43,416 bases of DNA from positions 1-43,416 of the forward strand of contig NZ_JAMWYS010000021.1 in NCBI RefSeq assembly GCF_023914155.1, read 5' to 3'. Shown in pieces: positions 17,486 through 27,422 of this stretch (within the stretch, counting starts at the first letter, position 1; every line of letters starts with the position of its first letter). This DNA comes from Solitalea agri (GTDB taxonomy: Bacteria; Bacteroidota; Bacteroidia; Sphingobacteriales; Sphingobacteriaceae). Position numbers and translations under genes: made by a program. The notes below the pieces were generated by a model. The model saw only the letters and a list, made by a program, of their open reading frames with translations. It searched no databases and was not told where the DNA came from.

Positions 17486-18309
17486 TATTTTTTCCTTCTT
17501 TCAATAATGTGACGATTCGATGCTTTTTTCTTTGAGCGGGTTTTGAAACCTTTCGCTAATAAACCTTTGCGTGAGCGAGGGTGACCTCCAGAGGCTCTAC
17601 CTTCACCACCACCCATTGGGTGATCAACAGGGTTCATTGCAACACCACGAACACGTGGACGGATACCGATCCAACGGTTACGACCAGCTTTACCTTTACG
17701 CTCTAATTGGTGATCTGAATTAGATACTGCACCAATAGTTGCTAAACATGATAATAAGATCATACGGGTTTCGCCAGAAGGCATTTTAACTACCGCATAT
17801 TTACCATCACGAGCAGCTAACTGTGCGTACGCACCAGCTGAACGAGCTAAAGTACCGCCTTGGCCTGGGTTTAACTCAATGTTATGAATTACCGAACCTA
17901 AAGGGATATTTTTTAATGGTAATGCATTTCCTACTTCAGGAGCTGCATTCTCGCCTGATTGAACTTTTTGACCAACTTTTAAGCCGGCTGGAGCAATAAT
18001 GTAGCGTTTTTCACCATCAGCATAATTCAATAATGCGATAAATGCTGTACGGTTAGGATCGTACTCAATTGTAGCTACAGTAGCAGGGATTTCAGGTTTA
18101 TTACGTTTGAAATCGATGATACGATAAGCTTTCTTGTGTCCACCTCCGATATAACGCATGGTCATTTTACCATCATGGTTACGACCACCGCTTTTCTTAA
18201 TAGAGGTTACCAGCGATTTTTCAGGGATGTTGGTTGTGATTTCAGAGTAATCAGCGCCAATTCTGAAACGGGTACCCGGAGTGATTGGTTTATATCTTTT
18301 AACTGCCAT
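17485..18309 (-). CDS. rplB: 50S ribosomal protein uL2
   Basis: The ATG at 18309 gives [15 protein letters not shown], the family start, and 274 residues. A TTG at 18321 would add only four residues. Core motifs include [21 protein letters not shown] and the C-terminal [20 protein letters not shown] with the histidine near the peptidyl-transferase centre. It follows rplW by 12 nt. Confidence 0.98.
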   Translation of the reverse strand: MAVKRYKPITPGTRFRIGADYSEITTNIPEKSLVTSIKKSGGRNHDGKMTMRYIGGGHKKAYRIIDFKRNKPEIPATVATIEYDPNRTAFIALLNYADGEKRYIIAPAGLKVGQKVQSGENAAPEVGNALPLKNIPLGSVIHNIELNPGQGGTLARSAGAYAQLAARDGKYAVVKMPSGETRMILLSCLATIGAVSNSDHQLERKGKAGRNRWIGIRPRVRGVAMNPVDHPMGGGEGRASGGHPRSRKGLLAKGFKTRSKKKASNRHIIERRKK

Positions 18310-18321
18310 TTCTCTAATCAA

Positions 18322-18612
18322 TTAAACTGTTCCGTAAAAATCGATGGTTTCGCCTTTGGCTACTGTTACCACCGCTTTCTTAAATGAAGGGGTTCTACCC
18401 GCTACGAAGCCACGTTTTGTACCGCGCGATTTAACTTTACCGCTATAGCGCATTGTGTTTACTGACTCAACAGTAACACCGTACATTTTTTGAATGGCCT
18501 CTTTAATCTGTATTTTATTGGCATTTTTGTCGACAACAAAAACGAAGCGATTTAACTTTTCAGTTAATCCAGCAACTTTCTCTGTCAATACCGGTTTCTT
18601 TAAGATTTCCAT
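18322..18612 (-). CDS. rplW: 50S ribosomal protein uL23
   Basis: 96 residues with ILKKPVLTEKVAGLTEKLNR, ANKIQIKEAIQKMYGVTVES and VNTMRYSGKVKSRG. uL23 is the tunnel-exit docking site for trigger factor and SRP. It starts 8 nt after rplD. Confidence 0.98.
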   Translation of the reverse strand: MEILKKPVLTEKVAGLTEKLNRFVFVVDKNANKIQIKEAIQKMYGVTVESVNTMRYSGKVKSRGTKRGFVAGRTPSFKKAVVTVAKGETIDFYGTV

Positions 18613-18620
18613 TGTTACTG

Positions 18621-19250
18621 TTACTTAGCAAATGACTCTTCGATAGTTTTAACTGAACTCGTAGTAAGCAAAAGCTTCGAAGCGTTCAATAACGCATAAG
18701 TGTTCAACTCTGAAGCAGTGATAACTTTTGCTTTCGGCAAATTACGGCTTGACAAGTAAACGTTTTTGTTGCCTTCCGCTAAAACCAATAAAGTTTTAGT
18801 ATCGTTCAATTTTAAACCACTTACCAAGTTGGTGTAATTTTTAGTTTTAGCAGTATCGAAAGAAAAATCTTCTAAAACTACGATGTTGTTAGCAATAGCT
18901 TTGTAAGTCAATGCTGACTGACGAGCTAGTGATTTCAATTTTTTATTCAGCTTGAAGCTGTAATCACGAGGTTGTGGACCAAAAATACGACCTCCACCAC
19001 GGAACAACGGGTTCTTGATGCTACCTTTACGAGAACCACCAGTACCTTTTTGCTTGTGCAGCTTGCGGGTTGAACCAGAGATTTCGTTACGTTGTTTCGA
19101 TTTGTGAGTACCTTGACGTTGGTTCGCTAAATATTGCTTAACGTCTAAGTAAATAGCGTGGTCATTCGGTTCAATACCAAATATAGCGTCAGCAAGAGTA
19201 ACGGTCTTGCCTGTTTCTTTTCCTGTAATATCTACTACTTTTACTTCCAT
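18621..19250 (-). CDS. rplD: 50S ribosomal protein uL4
   Basis: 209 residues. The tunnel loop contains [19 protein letters not shown] and [20 protein letters not shown], then [20 protein letters not shown]. In E. coli uL4 represses its own S10 operon at the leader; whether the leader at 19871-19975 serves that role here is unknown. It starts 2 nt after the rplC stop. Confidence 0.98.
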   Translation of the reverse strand: MEVKVVDITGKETGKTVTLADAIFGIEPNDHAIYLDVKQYLANQRQGTHKSKQRNEISGSTRKLHKQKGTGGSRKGSIKNPLFRGGGRIFGPQPRDYSFKLNKKLKSLARQSALTYKAIANNIVVLEDFSFDTAKTKNYTNLVSGLKLNDTKTLLVLAEGNKNVYLSSRNLPKAKVITASELNTYALLNASKLLLTTSSVKTIEESFAK

Positions 19251-19252
19251 GG

Positions 19253-19870
19253 CTATTTCTCCAAAATTACGTAAGAACCTTTAGCGCCAGGGATTGAACC
19301 GCTAACTACTAATAAATTCTGTTCAGTGAACACTTTTAAAACTTGTAAGTTTTGAACTTTCACACGGTTACCACCCATACGACCCGCCATGCGCATTCCT
19401 TTGAATACACGTGAAGGCCATGAAGATGCACCTAATGAACCAGGAGCTCTCAAACGGTTATGCTGACCGTGAGTTTGGCCACCTACCCCAGAGAAACCAT
19501 GACGTTTAACAACGCCTTGGAAACCTTTACCTTTTGAAGTACCTACAACTTCAACATAGTCGCCTTCTGCGAAAAGGTCTACGTTTACAGTCTCACCCAA
19601 CGCCTTTTCTTCCTCAAAGTGCTTGAATTCCACTAACTTACGTTTTGGAGTGGTGTTCGCTTTTTGGAAGTGTCCTAACAACTGTTTAGAAGTATTTTTC
19701 TCCTTCTTCTCGTCGTAGGCCAACTGGATCGCTGAGTATCCGTCTTTTTCTAAAGTTTTTACTTGCGTAACCACGCAAGGACCAGCTTCGATAACTGTGC
19801 ATGGAATATTTTTTCCATCGGCACCGAAGATGCTGGTCATTCCAACTTTCTTACCTATAATACCAGACAT
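19253..19870 (-). CDS. rplC: 50S ribosomal protein uL3
   Basis: 205 residues beginning [20 protein letters not shown], with the signature [20 protein letters not shown] and the tip loop [20 protein letters not shown] reaching toward the peptidyl-transferase centre. It is the first gene of this S10 operon because rpsJ lies with fusA instead. A promoter at 19980-20010 gives a leader of about 100 nt. Confidence 0.98.
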   Translation of the reverse strand: MSGIIGKKVGMTSIFGADGKNIPCTVIEAGPCVVTQVKTLEKDGYSAIQLAYDEKKEKNTSKQLLGHFQKANTTPKRKLVEFKHFEEEKALGETVNVDLFAEGDYVEVVGTSKGKGFQGVVKRHGFSGVGGQTHGQHNRLRAPGSLGASSWPSRVFKGMRMAGRMGGNRVKVQNLQVLKVFTEQNLLVVSGSIPGAKGSYVILEK

Positions 19871-19979
19871 TCTAAAAATTGATTAATTAATTAATTTTTC
19901 TCTTCCCTTCGCAGTTGCCGCTTTACAAGCTCAAACACTTTGGCGATGAGATTGTTACACTTTACTCGCTAAGGGACCG

Positions 19980-20010
19980 CAAAGGTAGAAAACAATTACT
20001 TAAAATCAAA
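19980..20010 (-). promoter_or_regulatory. S10 operon promoter (Bacteroidota type)
   Basis: On the minus strand TTTG (20010-20007), a 19-nt spacer and TACCTTTG (19987-19980) match the TTTG-N19-TAnnTTTG consensus exactly. Initiation would be near 19975, leaving a leader of about 105 nt before rplC. Confidence 0.85.
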
Positions 20011-20100
20011 GAGTTACGCAACTAATTTTTTATCAATATCTTAAGAATTAAAAAATATCACCTCAGTAAGCAAATCCCTGTTCTATAGCTTCCTTATATA

Positions 20101-20140
20101 ATTAAAAAGGAGATGATCTTTCGACCATCTCCTTTTTAAT
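20101..20140 (-). terminator. Terminator separating str group from S10 operon
   Basis: A perfect 15-bp stem (20101-20115 with 20126-20140) around a 10-nt loop, with T-rich flanks in both directions. It lies 17 nt after the rpsJ stop and upstream of the S10 promoter, so it ends the rpsL-rpsG-fusA-rpsJ transcript. Confidence 0.88.
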
Positions 20141-20157
20141 TTTTTATTGTGAATCTA

Positions 20158-20463
20158 TCACACTTTGATTTCTACTTCAACACCTGAAGGTAATTCAAGT
20201 TTCATCAAAGCGTCAACAGTTTTAGCGTTTGAACTGTAAATATCCAATAAACGTTTGTAAGAACATAATTGGAACTGCTCACGTGCTTTTTTGTTAACGT
20301 GTGGAGAACGAAGTACAGTGAATACTTTTTTCTCGGTTGGTAACGGAAGTGGTCCGCTAACTACTGCGCCAGTAGGCTTAACAGTTTTTACGATTTTATC
20401 AGCTGACTTGTCAACTAAGTTGTAATCGTAAGATTTTAATTTGATACGAATTCTTTGGCTCAT
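20158..20463 (-). CDS. rpsJ: 30S ribosomal protein uS10
   Basis: 101 residues: [40 protein letters not shown] and the loop of the transcription-translation coupling factor NusE. uS10 doubles as NusE in antitermination complexes. It is the last gene of the str group, after fusA, and is cut off from rplC by a strong terminator, unlike E. coli where it opens the S10 operon. Confidence 0.98.
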   Translation of the reverse strand: MSQRIRIKLKSYDYNLVDKSADKIVKTVKPTGAVVSGPLPLPTEKKVFTVLRSPHVNKKAREQFQLCSYKRLLDIYSSNAKTVDALMKLELPSGVEVEIKV

Positions 20464-20519
20464 TTTGTTTTTGTTTGTTTCGCCCCGTAAGAGCTATTTG
20501 CTACGGTTTGAAGATTATC

Positions 20520-20585
20520 TTTTGATTTGAGATTGAGATTTGCAATTGAGAAGATCTCGAATCACAAATCCCAATACTCATATCT
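20520..20585. repeat. ATTTGAGATT quasi-palindromic intergenic repeat
   Basis: Between fusA and rpsJ, gagattgagatttg (20529-20542) faces an imperfect inverted copy (caaatcccaatactc, 20565-20579). The same gatttgag/ctcaaatc-like words recur across the segment. It lies within the str transcript. Confidence 0.5.
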
Positions 20586-20589
20586 GAAT

Positions 20590-22698
20590 TTATGCGTTTG
20601 CTTTTTTGCCTTTTACTTTAGCAATTACTTCTTCAGCAATGTTTTTAGGAGCCTCAGCATAGTGAGAGAACTCCATTGTTGAAGTAGCACGACCAGAAGT
20701 AATAGTACGTAAGATAGTTACGTAACCAAACATTTCGCTCAATGGAACTTTAGCTTTGATTACTTGTGCACCGGCACGAGTATCCATACCTTCCAATTGA
20801 CCACGACGTTTGTTCAAGTCACCCATAACATCACCCATGTTCTCCTCTGGAGTAAGAACTTCTACCTTCATGATAGGCTCCATTAACACTGGTTTAGCTT
20901 TAGGTAACGCTTCACGGAACGCTGCACGAGCACAGATCTCAAATGAAAGAGCATCCGAGTCAACCGCGTGGAATGAACCGTCAAATAAACGAACTTTCAT
21001 GTCGGTAACTTCGTAACCTGCTAACACACCGTTAGCCATCGCTGATTTGAAACCTTTCTCAATTGAAGGGATAAACTCACGAGGAATTGAACCACCCACA
21101 ATTTCGTTAACGAATTGTAAGCCGGTTTTACCTTCTTCAGTGATTGGAGAAATTTCAACCTGAATATCGGCGAATTTACCACGACCACCAGATTGTTTTT
21201 TGTAAACCTCACGGTGAGTAACAGAACCTGTGAATGCCTCTTTGTATGATACTTGAGGAGCACCTTGGTTACATTCTACTTTAAACTCACGTTTCAAACG
21301 GTCAACGATGATCTCTAAGTGAAGCTCACCCATACCAGAGATAATAGTTTGACCAGTATCTTCGTCAGTTTTAACGCGGAAAGTAGGATCTTCTTCAGCT
21401 AGTTTCGCTAAAGCCATACCTAATTTATCAACGTCGGCCTGAGTTTTAGGCTCAATTGCCAAACCGATAACTGGCTCAGGGAATTCCATCGCTTCAAGAA
21501 CGATTGGATGTTTCTCATCACACAAGGTATCACCGGTTTTGATATCCTTAAATCCAACGATAGCAGCAATATCACCAGCACCTACGTTAGGAATTGGGTT
21601 TTGCTTGTTAGCGTGCATTTGAAAGATACGAGAGATACGCTCTTTGTTCTCAGAACGAGCGTTATATACGTATGAACCTGCTTCTAAGTTACCTGAGTAA
21701 ACACGGATAAAGCACAAACGACCTACGAATGGGTCAGTTGCAATTTTAAATGCTAAAGCGGCAAATGGCTCTTTAACATCCGGTTTACGAACGATTTCTT
21801 CACCAGTATCAGGGTTAGTACCTTTAACTGCTTCCTGATCCATTGGCGAAGGCAATAACTCCATTACCAGGTCAAGCATAGTTTGTACACCTTTGTTTTT
21901 GAAAGATGAACCACAAACCATAGGAACGATAGAACCTGCTAATACAGCCTGACGTAATGCGTCTAATACTTCGCGCTCAGTGATTGAGTTAGGATCTTCG
22001 AAGAATTTCTCCATCAAAGACTCATCGTACTCAGCTACTGATTCTAATAATTTCTCTCTCCACTCAGCAACTTCGTCTAACATATCGTCAGGAATTGGAA
22101 CTTCAGTAAAGGTCATCCCTTTATCGTGCTCATTCCAAACGATACCACGGTTGTTGATTAAGTCAACTACACCTTTAAACTGATCTTCAGAACCGATAGG
22201 TAATTGCAATGGAACTGCATTAGAACCTAACATATCTTTAACCTGTTTAACAACTTTTAAGAAGTCAGCACCTGAACGGTCCATTTTGTTAACGAAACCG
22301 ATACGAGATACGTTGTAGTTGTTAGCTAAGCGCCAGTTAGTTTCTGATTGAGGCTCAACACCGTCAACCGCCGAGAATAAGAACACCAATCCGTCCAATA
22401 CACGTAATGAACGGTTTACCTCTACGGTAAAGTCAACGTGACCAGGAGTATCGATAATGTTCACTTGGAACTTGTTACCTCTATAAGGCCAGAAAACGGT
22501 AGTAGCAGCAGAAGTAATGGTGATACCACGCTCAGCCTCTTGTACCATCCAGTCCATTGTTGAAGCACCTTCGTGAACCTCACCAATTTTGTGGTTTACA
22601 CCGGCATAATAAAGAATACGCTCAGTAGTAGTGGTCTTACCCGCATCAATGTGAGCAGCAATACCAATATTTCTCGTGAATTTTAAGTCTCTTGACAT
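20590..22698 (-). CDS. fusA: Translation elongation factor G
   Basis: 702 residues, the normal EF-G length. This GTPase drives translocation of tRNAs and mRNA. GTPase motifs: G1 AHIDAGKT (15-22), switch [10 protein letters not shown] (58-66), G3 DTPGH (83-87) and G4 NKMD (137-140). Domains II-V follow, including [14 protein letters not shown] in domain III and the domain IV/V stretch [19 protein letters not shown]. It follows rpsG by 77 nt that carry an 11-bp perfect hairpin. Confidence 0.98.
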   Translation of the reverse strand: MSRDLKFTRNIGIAAHIDAGKTTTTERILYYAGVNHKIGEVHEGASTMDWMVQEAERGITITSAATTVFWPYRGNKFQVNIIDTPGHVDFTVEVNRSLRVLDGLVFLFSAVDGVEPQSETNWRLANNYNVSRIGFVNKMDRSGADFLKVVKQVKDMLGSNAVPLQLPIGSEDQFKGVVDLINNRGIVWNEHDKGMTFTEVPIPDDMLDEVAEWREKLLESVAEYDESLMEKFFEDPNSITEREVLDALRQAVLAGSIVPMVCGSSFKNKGVQTMLDLVMELLPSPMDQEAVKGTNPDTGEEIVRKPDVKEPFAALAFKIATDPFVGRLCFIRVYSGNLEAGSYVYNARSENKERISRIFQMHANKQNPIPNVGAGDIAAIVGFKDIKTGDTLCDEKHPIVLEAMEFPEPVIGLAIEPKTQADVDKLGMALAKLAEEDPTFRVKTDEDTGQTIISGMGELHLEIIVDRLKREFKVECNQGAPQVSYKEAFTGSVTHREVYKKQSGGRGKFADIQVEISPITEEGKTGLQFVNEIVGGSIPREFIPSIEKGFKSAMANGVLAGYEVTDMKVRLFDGSFHAVDSDALSFEICARAAFREALPKAKPVLMEPIMKVEVLTPEENMGDVMGDLNKRRGQLEGMDTRAGAQVIKAKVPLSEMFGYVTILRTITSGRATSTMEFSHYAEAPKNIAEEVIAKVKGKKANA

Positions 22699-22729
22699 TG
22701 TAATAATATTACAGTGATTATTGAAAATA

Positions 22730-22764
22730 GATTACACCGAAACCACGAATGGCTCGGTGTAATC
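22730..22764 (-). repeat. Perfect 11-bp inverted repeat between rpsG and fusA
   Basis: gattacaccga (22730-22740) and tcggtgtaatc (22754-22764) are exact reverse complements around a 13-nt loop. The sequence after the stem on the minus strand (TATTTTCAATAATC) is only moderately T-rich, so it could be a weak terminator, a processing stem or a site for repressor uS7. Confidence 0.65.
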
Positions 22765-22775
22765 CAAATCTTATC

Positions 22776-23243
22776 TTAGAAACGGAAGTGAGAGAACGCT
22801 TTGTTAGCCTCAGCCATTTTATGCGTATCCTCTTTTTTCTTAACCGCAGCACCTTCTCCTTTAGCAGCAGCGATGATCTCGCCAGCTAAACGCTCATTCA
22901 TGGTTTTTTCACCACGACGACGTGCATAAAGAATCATCCATTTCATACCTAACGCTAATTTACGGTCAGGACGAACTTCAGTAGGAACCTGGAAGTTAGC
23001 ACCACCTACACGGCGGCTTTTAACCTCTACAGCAGGCATAATGTTAGCTAATGCTTTTTTCCAAGCATCTAAACCATTTTCGCTGGTTTTTTTCTCAACT
23101 AGTTCTACAGCTTTGTAGAAAATATCGTACGCAATACTTTTCTTACCATCCCACATCATGTGATTAACGAAACGAGTTACCATTACGTCATTGAATTTAG
23201 GATCTGGCAAAATGATGCGCTTCTTAGGGGTTGCCTTTCTCAT
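22776..23243 (-). CDS. rpsG: 30S ribosomal protein uS7
   Basis: 155 residues: [59 protein letters not shown] and the C-terminal [11 protein letters not shown]. uS7 nucleates the 30S head and in E. coli represses the str operon. It lies 32 nt after rpsL. Confidence 0.98.
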   Translation of the reverse strand: MRKATPKKRIILPDPKFNDVMVTRFVNHMMWDGKKSIAYDIFYKAVELVEKKTSENGLDAWKKALANIMPAVEVKSRRVGGANFQVPTEVRPDRKLALGMKWMILYARRRGEKTMNERLAGEIIAAAKGEGAAVKKKEDTHKMAEANKAFSHFRF

Positions 23244-23275
23244 TTTGTTTTAATGTCTTTGTTGCCTTGAATTAA

Positions 23276-23692
23276 TTACTTCTTCTTGCCACCTTTTCCT
23301 TTGGCAGCTGGTGCTTGACCTGGTTTAGGACGTTTAGTACCGTACTTAGAACGACGTTGGTTACGGCCATCAACACCTGAAGTATCCAATGCGCCACGAA
23401 CGATGTGGTAACGTACACCTGGTAAGTCTTTCACACGACCACCACGAATCAATACGATCGAGTGCTCTTGTAAGTTGTGACCTTCACCTGGGATGTACGC
23501 ATTCACCTCTTTACCATTGGTTAAACGCACACGGGCAACTTTACGCATTGCAGAGTTAGGTTTTTTTGGGGTAGTAGTGTATACACGGGTACACACGCCT
23601 CTTCGCTGTGGACATGAATCCAACGCTGGTGACTTACTCTTTTCCACCAGAGCTACTCTACCTTTTCTTACTAATTGCTGAATAGTAGGCAT
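23276..23692 (-). CDS. rpsL: 30S ribosomal protein uS12
   Basis: 138 residues. Decoding-centre motifs [19 protein letters not shown] and [17 protein letters not shown] are intact. The lysines whose change gives streptomycin resistance in other species are unaltered, and the methylthiolation-site Asp of KDLPG is present. The C-terminus is slightly extended and Lys/Gly-rich ([10 protein letters not shown]). It is the first gene of the str group with a promoter at 23739-23770. Confidence 0.98.
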   Translation of the reverse strand: MPTIQQLVRKGRVALVEKSKSPALDSCPQRRGVCTRVYTTTPKKPNSAMRKVARVRLTNGKEVNAYIPGEGHNLQEHSIVLIRGGRVKDLPGVRYHIVRGALDTSGVDGRNQRRSKYGTKRPKPGQAPAAKGKGGKKK

Positions 23693-23720
23693 TTTTGCTT
23701 TATAAAATTTAAATACTACA

Positions 23721-23734
23721 CCCCTAATTTGGGG
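23721..23734 (-). repeat. Small hairpin in the rpsL leader
   Basis: cccc (23721-23724) and gggg (23731-23734) with a 6-nt loop form a short GC stem within the predicted leader, just after the promoter and about 30 nt upstream of the rpsL start. Confidence 0.4.
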
Positions 23735-23738
23735 TCTG

Positions 23739-23770
23739 CAAAAGTAGAAACTTATTTCTTATTTAACAAG
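23739..23770 (-). promoter_or_regulatory. str group promoter
   Basis: Minus-strand TACTTTTG (23746-23739) matches TAnnTTTG. A CTTG (23770-23767) lies 20 nt further upstream as the -33 element. The leader to rpsL would be about 40 nt. Confidence 0.7.
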
Positions 23771-23804
23771 GCTTGATAGTAATTTAATATTCAGTTAATT
23801 AGAT

Positions 23805-23885
23805 TAGTCCATAGACCATGGTCGATAGTCCATAGAAAGTAGGAATATATAGACCATTAACTATGGACCATGAGCTATGAACTAG
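23805..23885. repeat. CCATAG/CTATGG quasi-palindromic intergenic repeat
   Basis: tagtccatag occurs directly at 23805-23814 and 23826-23835, and ctatggac at 23861-23868 is its inverted form, with ccatgg palindromes between. A related word (gttcatag) builds the hairpin at 27369-27410. Confidence 0.6.
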
Positions 23886-23886
23886 T

Positions 23887-24525
23887 CTACTTCTTAACCA
23901 CATGCCATGGTTTTTGCCATTCGGGAAGTTTAACAGGTTGGTCAAATTGGATCAGACGATCTTTATCTATAAATGAAATTCCGTAAGTTTTTAAATCCTG
24001 AGAAGAAACCCTGTTCAGGTCGATGACCTTATAACTGGCCGAACGATTAAATATACAGATCGCTTCCGGCAGCAGGGGCTTATTATCTAAAACGGGAACC
24101 TTCACCAGTACCTTAAACCGACCGGTTGATAAAACCCTTGAAGACCCGTCATCCACAAAGAATTTCGTCTGTTCAACACTGTTGGCTTCTATTTTTCCTT
24201 CCATTGTCCACAATTGGTTCGAAGTCTCTAATAAAGATAGCTTTTGTTTTAACTCTGTGTTTTCAGTCTTTAATGCTTTAATTGTTTCATCATTGCTAAG
24301 AGAAACCGTTTCTTTATTAAAATCATGTTGAGTAATAAAATATATAAAGCCCATCAGCATAAGAAACAAAAGAAAATAAGCGGCAAAGGCACCCGAAAGG
24401 TTTAAGGTCAAGCCCTTAAAAGGTCCTTTAACCGATGTTTTGGAAGGCAATGCTTTATATAATATGTAAGACGGAATAATTGGCAGCAAGGTAATCACCA
24501 CCAGATAGAATAATTGATTATTCAT
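23887..24525 (-). CDS. Membrane protein of unknown function with coiled coil
   Basis: 212 residues. Two hydrophobic segments (about 4-24 and 45-65) are followed by a likely short coiled coil (about 76-100, KTENTELKQKLSLLET). A soluble C-terminal part contains KFFVDDGSSRVLSTGRFKVL and IDLNRVSSQDLKTYGISFID. No known catalytic motif is seen. It lies alone between the str promoter and the divergent hydrolase gene. I do not recognise the family; membrane topology suggests an inner-membrane protein with the C-terminal domain on one side. Confidence 0.75.
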   Translation of the reverse strand: MNNQLFYLVVITLLPIIPSYILYKALPSKTSVKGPFKGLTLNLSGAFAAYFLLFLMLMGFIYFITQHDFNKETVSLSNDETIKALKTENTELKQKLSLLETSNQLWTMEGKIEANSVEQTKFFVDDGSSRVLSTGRFKVLVKVPVLDNKPLLPEAICIFNRSASYKVIDLNRVSSQDLKTYGISFIDKDRLIQFDQPVKLPEWQKPWHVVKK

Positions 24526-24660
24526 AAGAGAGACATTGGTGAACCATTAAATTTACTAATTTGAATGGGCAGATTAGTTAATAAATGAACTATTGCTTAA
24601 TCTTGAATCCTGTTGAGTTAACCATTTGCCCTCTTAATTTATTATTATAGACCTTATTAA

Positions 24661-25665
24661 ATGAAAAAAGCTTTGACAATTGTTATACTCCTCCTGTTTA
24701 TTTCGATTATTGCATACCTTCTAGGACCAACACCTGAAAGACCTGTTTATAATACACAGCTCCCGGAAGTTCCATCTTCCCCTACTGCCCTTGAAAACTA
24801 TGTCAAAGGAATTGATAGTCATCATAAGATAAAACCCGGAAATGGTTCTGAGATTGTTTGGAATGATTCTACTAAAACAAAAACACCCTACGCTGTCTTA
24901 TACCTTCACGGTTTTTCCGCCAGTCATGAAGAAGGCAATCCGGTGCATCGTAATTTTGCCAAGCGTTATGGATGTAATTTATATTTAGCCCGATTGGCCG
25001 AACATGGAATAGACACTACAGACGCAATGGCCAATTTAACTGCTGAAAATTATTGGAGAAGTGCTGTCCAAGCCTATGCAATTGCCAAACAGTTGGGTGA
25101 TAAAGTTATTATTCTGGGTACATCTACTGGTGGAACCCTGGCATTAAAACTGGCCGCCGAGTTTCCGGAGATTCATGCACTCCTAAACCTCTCACCCAAT
25201 ATTGCTATCAATGATCCAACAGCTTTTATTGCTAATAATCACTGGGGATTAAAATTGGCGGAGCTGGTTTTAGGGGGCAAATACAGAAATTCTGAACTTG
25301 ATACTGCAGAAGGGCCAAAGTACTGGTATTATAAATATAGAATTGAGTCGGTTTCGGCTTTAGAGGAATTACTGGAAACATCGATGACCAAAGAAACTTT
25401 TGAGAAAGTGAAGTGTCCTGTTTTAACGGTTTGTTATTACAAAGATGAACAACATCAGGATCCTGTTGTAAAAGTATCGGCCATGAGAGAAATGATGGAG
25501 CAGCTTGGAACCCCATCTGCATTAAAACAGTTCGTACCTTTAGCTACTCCAGAAAATCATGTATTGGGAAACCCTCTGAAAAGCAAAGACATTAAAAGCG
25601 TTGAAAACGCTTGCTATAAATTCGCTGAAAAGGTTTTAAAACTTAGCCCCAACGTAAATATTTAA
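24661..25665 (+). CDS. Alpha/beta hydrolase, membrane-anchored or exported
   Basis: 334 residues. An N-terminal hydrophobic segment (4-22) suggests export or an inner-membrane anchor. The hydrolase core has the oxyanion strand LHGF (82-85), the nucleophile elbow GTSTG with Ser155, a candidate acid near CYYKDEQHQDP, and the His of PENHVLGN near the C-terminus. The arrangement resembles carboxylesterase or monoacylglycerol-lipase-like enzymes; the substrate is unknown. It ends 41 nt before pgi, with a TATTTTTG box between them, so pgi probably has its own promoter. Confidence 0.85.
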   Translation: MKKALTIVILLLFISIIAYLLGPTPERPVYNTQLPEVPSSPTALENYVKGIDSHHKIKPGNGSEIVWNDSTKTKTPYAVLYLHGFSASHEEGNPVHRNFAKRYGCNLYLARLAEHGIDTTDAMANLTAENYWRSAVQAYAIAKQLGDKVIILGTSTGGTLALKLAAEFPEIHALLNLSPNIAINDPTAFIANNHWGLKLAELVLGGKYRNSELDTAEGPKYWYYKYRIESVSALEELLETSMTKETFEKVKCPVLTVCYYKDEQHQDPVVKVSAMREMMEQLGTPSALKQFVPLATPENHVLGNPLKSKDIKSVENACYKFAEKVLKLSPNVNI

Positions 25666-25670
25666 TTGTG

Positions 25671-25678
25671 TATTTTTG
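25671..25678 (+). promoter_or_regulatory. Possible pgi promoter -7 box
   Basis: TATTTTTG matches TAnnTTTG and lies 28 nt before the pgi ATG, directly after the hydrolase stop. No TTTG is seen at the expected upstream distance, so support is partial. Confidence 0.4.
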
Positions 25679-25706
25679 ACACTTTGCAAACCACAGACTT
25701 ATAAAA

Positions 25707-27356
25707 ATGGCACTTAAAAGCGTAAATCCTACTAGTACAAATGCCTGGAAAAAGCTTGAACAGCATTACCAGGAAATTAAAGACGCTCATCTCCGTGATT
25801 TTTTTGCTAACGATATCAATCGGTTTCAAACTCATCACATTCAATTCAATGATATTTTAGTTGATTATTCAAAAAACCGAATCAACAACATTACCCTTCA
25901 ATTGCTTTTAGAGTTAGCTGAAGAATGTGGTCTTAAAGATGCCATTACAAAGCAATTTGCAGGCGATGTAATCAATGCGACCGAAAAACGTGCAGTTCTA
26001 CACACCGCTTTACGCAATCGTAAAAACTCACCTGTTTTAGTGGATGGAAAAGACGTGATGCCTGATGTAAATGCTGTTTTAGGGCAAATGAAAACATTTT
26101 CGGCAAAAGTAATTTCGGGCGAATGGAAAGGTTTTTCAGGTAAAGAAATTACAGATGTAGTAAACATTGGTATCGGTGGTTCTGACTTAGGTCCATATAT
26201 GGTTTGTGAGGCCTTAAAGCATTACAAAACCCGCTTAACAATGCATTTCGTTTCAAATGTTGACGGTGCTCACATGGCCGAAACATTGAAAAGCTTAAAT
26301 GCCGAAACCACTTTATTTATCATCGCTTCAAAAACCTTTACTACGCAGGAAACCATGACCAATGCACTTTCTGCCCGTGATTGGTTCTTGAAATCAGCAA
26401 AAGATAATGCCGCGGTTGCTAAACACTTTGTGGCGCTTTCTACCAATAAAACCAAAGTAACTGAATTTGGTATCGATGAGGTCAATATGTTCGGTTTTTG
26501 GGATTGGGTTGGCGGTCGATATTCATTATGGAGTGCCATTGGACTGTCGATCTGCTTAAGTGTTGGTTTTGATAAGTTCGAAGAACTTCTTGACGGGGCT
26601 CACGCAATGGATGAGCATTTCAAATCAGAAGACTTTAATAAAAACATTCCGGTAATTTTGGCTTTATTGGGCATTTGGTATAACAATTTCTTCGGAGCTG
26701 AAAGTCATGCCTTATTACCTTACGACCAGTATTTGCACCGTTTTGCTGCTTATTTCCAGCAAGGCGATATGGAAAGTAATGGTAAATACATCGACCGTTC
26801 GGGCAATGCTGTAACCTACCAAACCGGGCCAATTATTTGGGGAGAGCCGGGCACCAATGGTCAGCATGCGTTTTACCAATTAATTCACCAGGGAACTAAA
26901 TTGATTCCTGCTGATTTTCTGGCAGCGGCACAACCGTTAAATGACATGGGTGACCATCAGGAAAAATTATTATCAAATTTCTTTGCTCAAACCGAAGCAT
27001 TAGCTTTTGGAAAAACTGAAGCAGATGTAAGGGAAGAGTTTTTAGGTTCAGGAAAATCACAGGAAGAAATTGATTTCATTACTCCTTACAAAGTATTTGA
27101 AGGTAACCGTCCAACGAACTCCATTATCTACAAGCGTTTAACGCCATTTAATCTTGGAGCTTTGTTAGCCATGTATGAACAAAAAATATATGTACAGGGT
27201 GTTATTTGGAATATTTTCAGTTTCGACCAATGGGGAGTTGAATTGGGTAAACAATTGGCTAATGTTATTCTTCCCGAATTAATGTCAGGTGATAAAATCT
27301 CTTCTCACGATTCTTCGACCAATGGGTTGATCAATGCGTGGAAAGAGATGCGATAG
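25707..27356 (+). CDS. pgi: Glucose-6-phosphate isomerase
   Basis: 549 residues, full length for the bacterial/eukaryotic PGI class. It interconverts glucose-6-phosphate and fructose-6-phosphate in the cytosol. Signatures: [14 protein letters not shown] (sugar phosphate site), [14 protein letters not shown] (PGI signature 1), [19 protein letters not shown] with the catalytic region, and [16 protein letters not shown] (PGI signature 2). It stands alone between the hydrolase and a convergent cytochrome gene, with a 16-bp hairpin at the convergence. Confidence 0.98.
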   Translation: MALKSVNPTSTNAWKKLEQHYQEIKDAHLRDFFANDINRFQTHHIQFNDILVDYSKNRINNITLQLLLELAEECGLKDAITKQFAGDVINATEKRAVLHTALRNRKNSPVLVDGKDVMPDVNAVLGQMKTFSAKVISGEWKGFSGKEITDVVNIGIGGSDLGPYMVCEALKHYKTRLTMHFVSNVDGAHMAETLKSLNAETTLFIIASKTFTTQETMTNALSARDWFLKSAKDNAAVAKHFVALSTNKTKVTEFGIDEVNMFGFWDWVGGRYSLWSAIGLSICLSVGFDKFEELLDGAHAMDEHFKSEDFNKNIPVILALLGIWYNNFFGAESHALLPYDQYLHRFAAYFQQGDMESNGKYIDRSGNAVTYQTGPIIWGEPGTNGQHAFYQLIHQGTKLIPADFLAAAQPLNDMGDHQEKLLSNFFAQTEALAFGKTEADVREEFLGSGKSQEEIDFITPYKVFEGNRPTNSIIYKRLTPFNLGALLAMYEQKIYVQGVIWNIFSFDQWGVELGKQLANVILPELMSGDKISSHDSSTNGLINAWKEMR

Positions 27357-27368
27357 CACATAGTTTGT

Positions 27369-27410
27369 AGATCATAGTTCATAGCATTTTCTTACTATGA
27401 ACTATGATCT
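27369..27410. repeat. Perfect 16-bp inverted repeat between convergent genes
   Basis: agatcatagttcatag (27369-27384) and ctatgaactatgatct (27395-27410) pair exactly around a 10-nt loop. It lies between the pgi stop and the stop of the convergent cytochrome gene. T runs are missing on both sides, so it is not a classical terminator, although a bidirectional stop or 3'-end-stabilising stem is plausible. It belongs to the cata-g word family also seen at 23805-23885. Confidence 0.75.
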
Positions 27411-27422
27411 CTTAACTATACC

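Noticed and set aside
27369-27410. Classical rho-independent terminator at the pgi hairpin
   Set aside because: The 16-bp stem is perfect but neither strand has a following T run, so I list it as a repeat.
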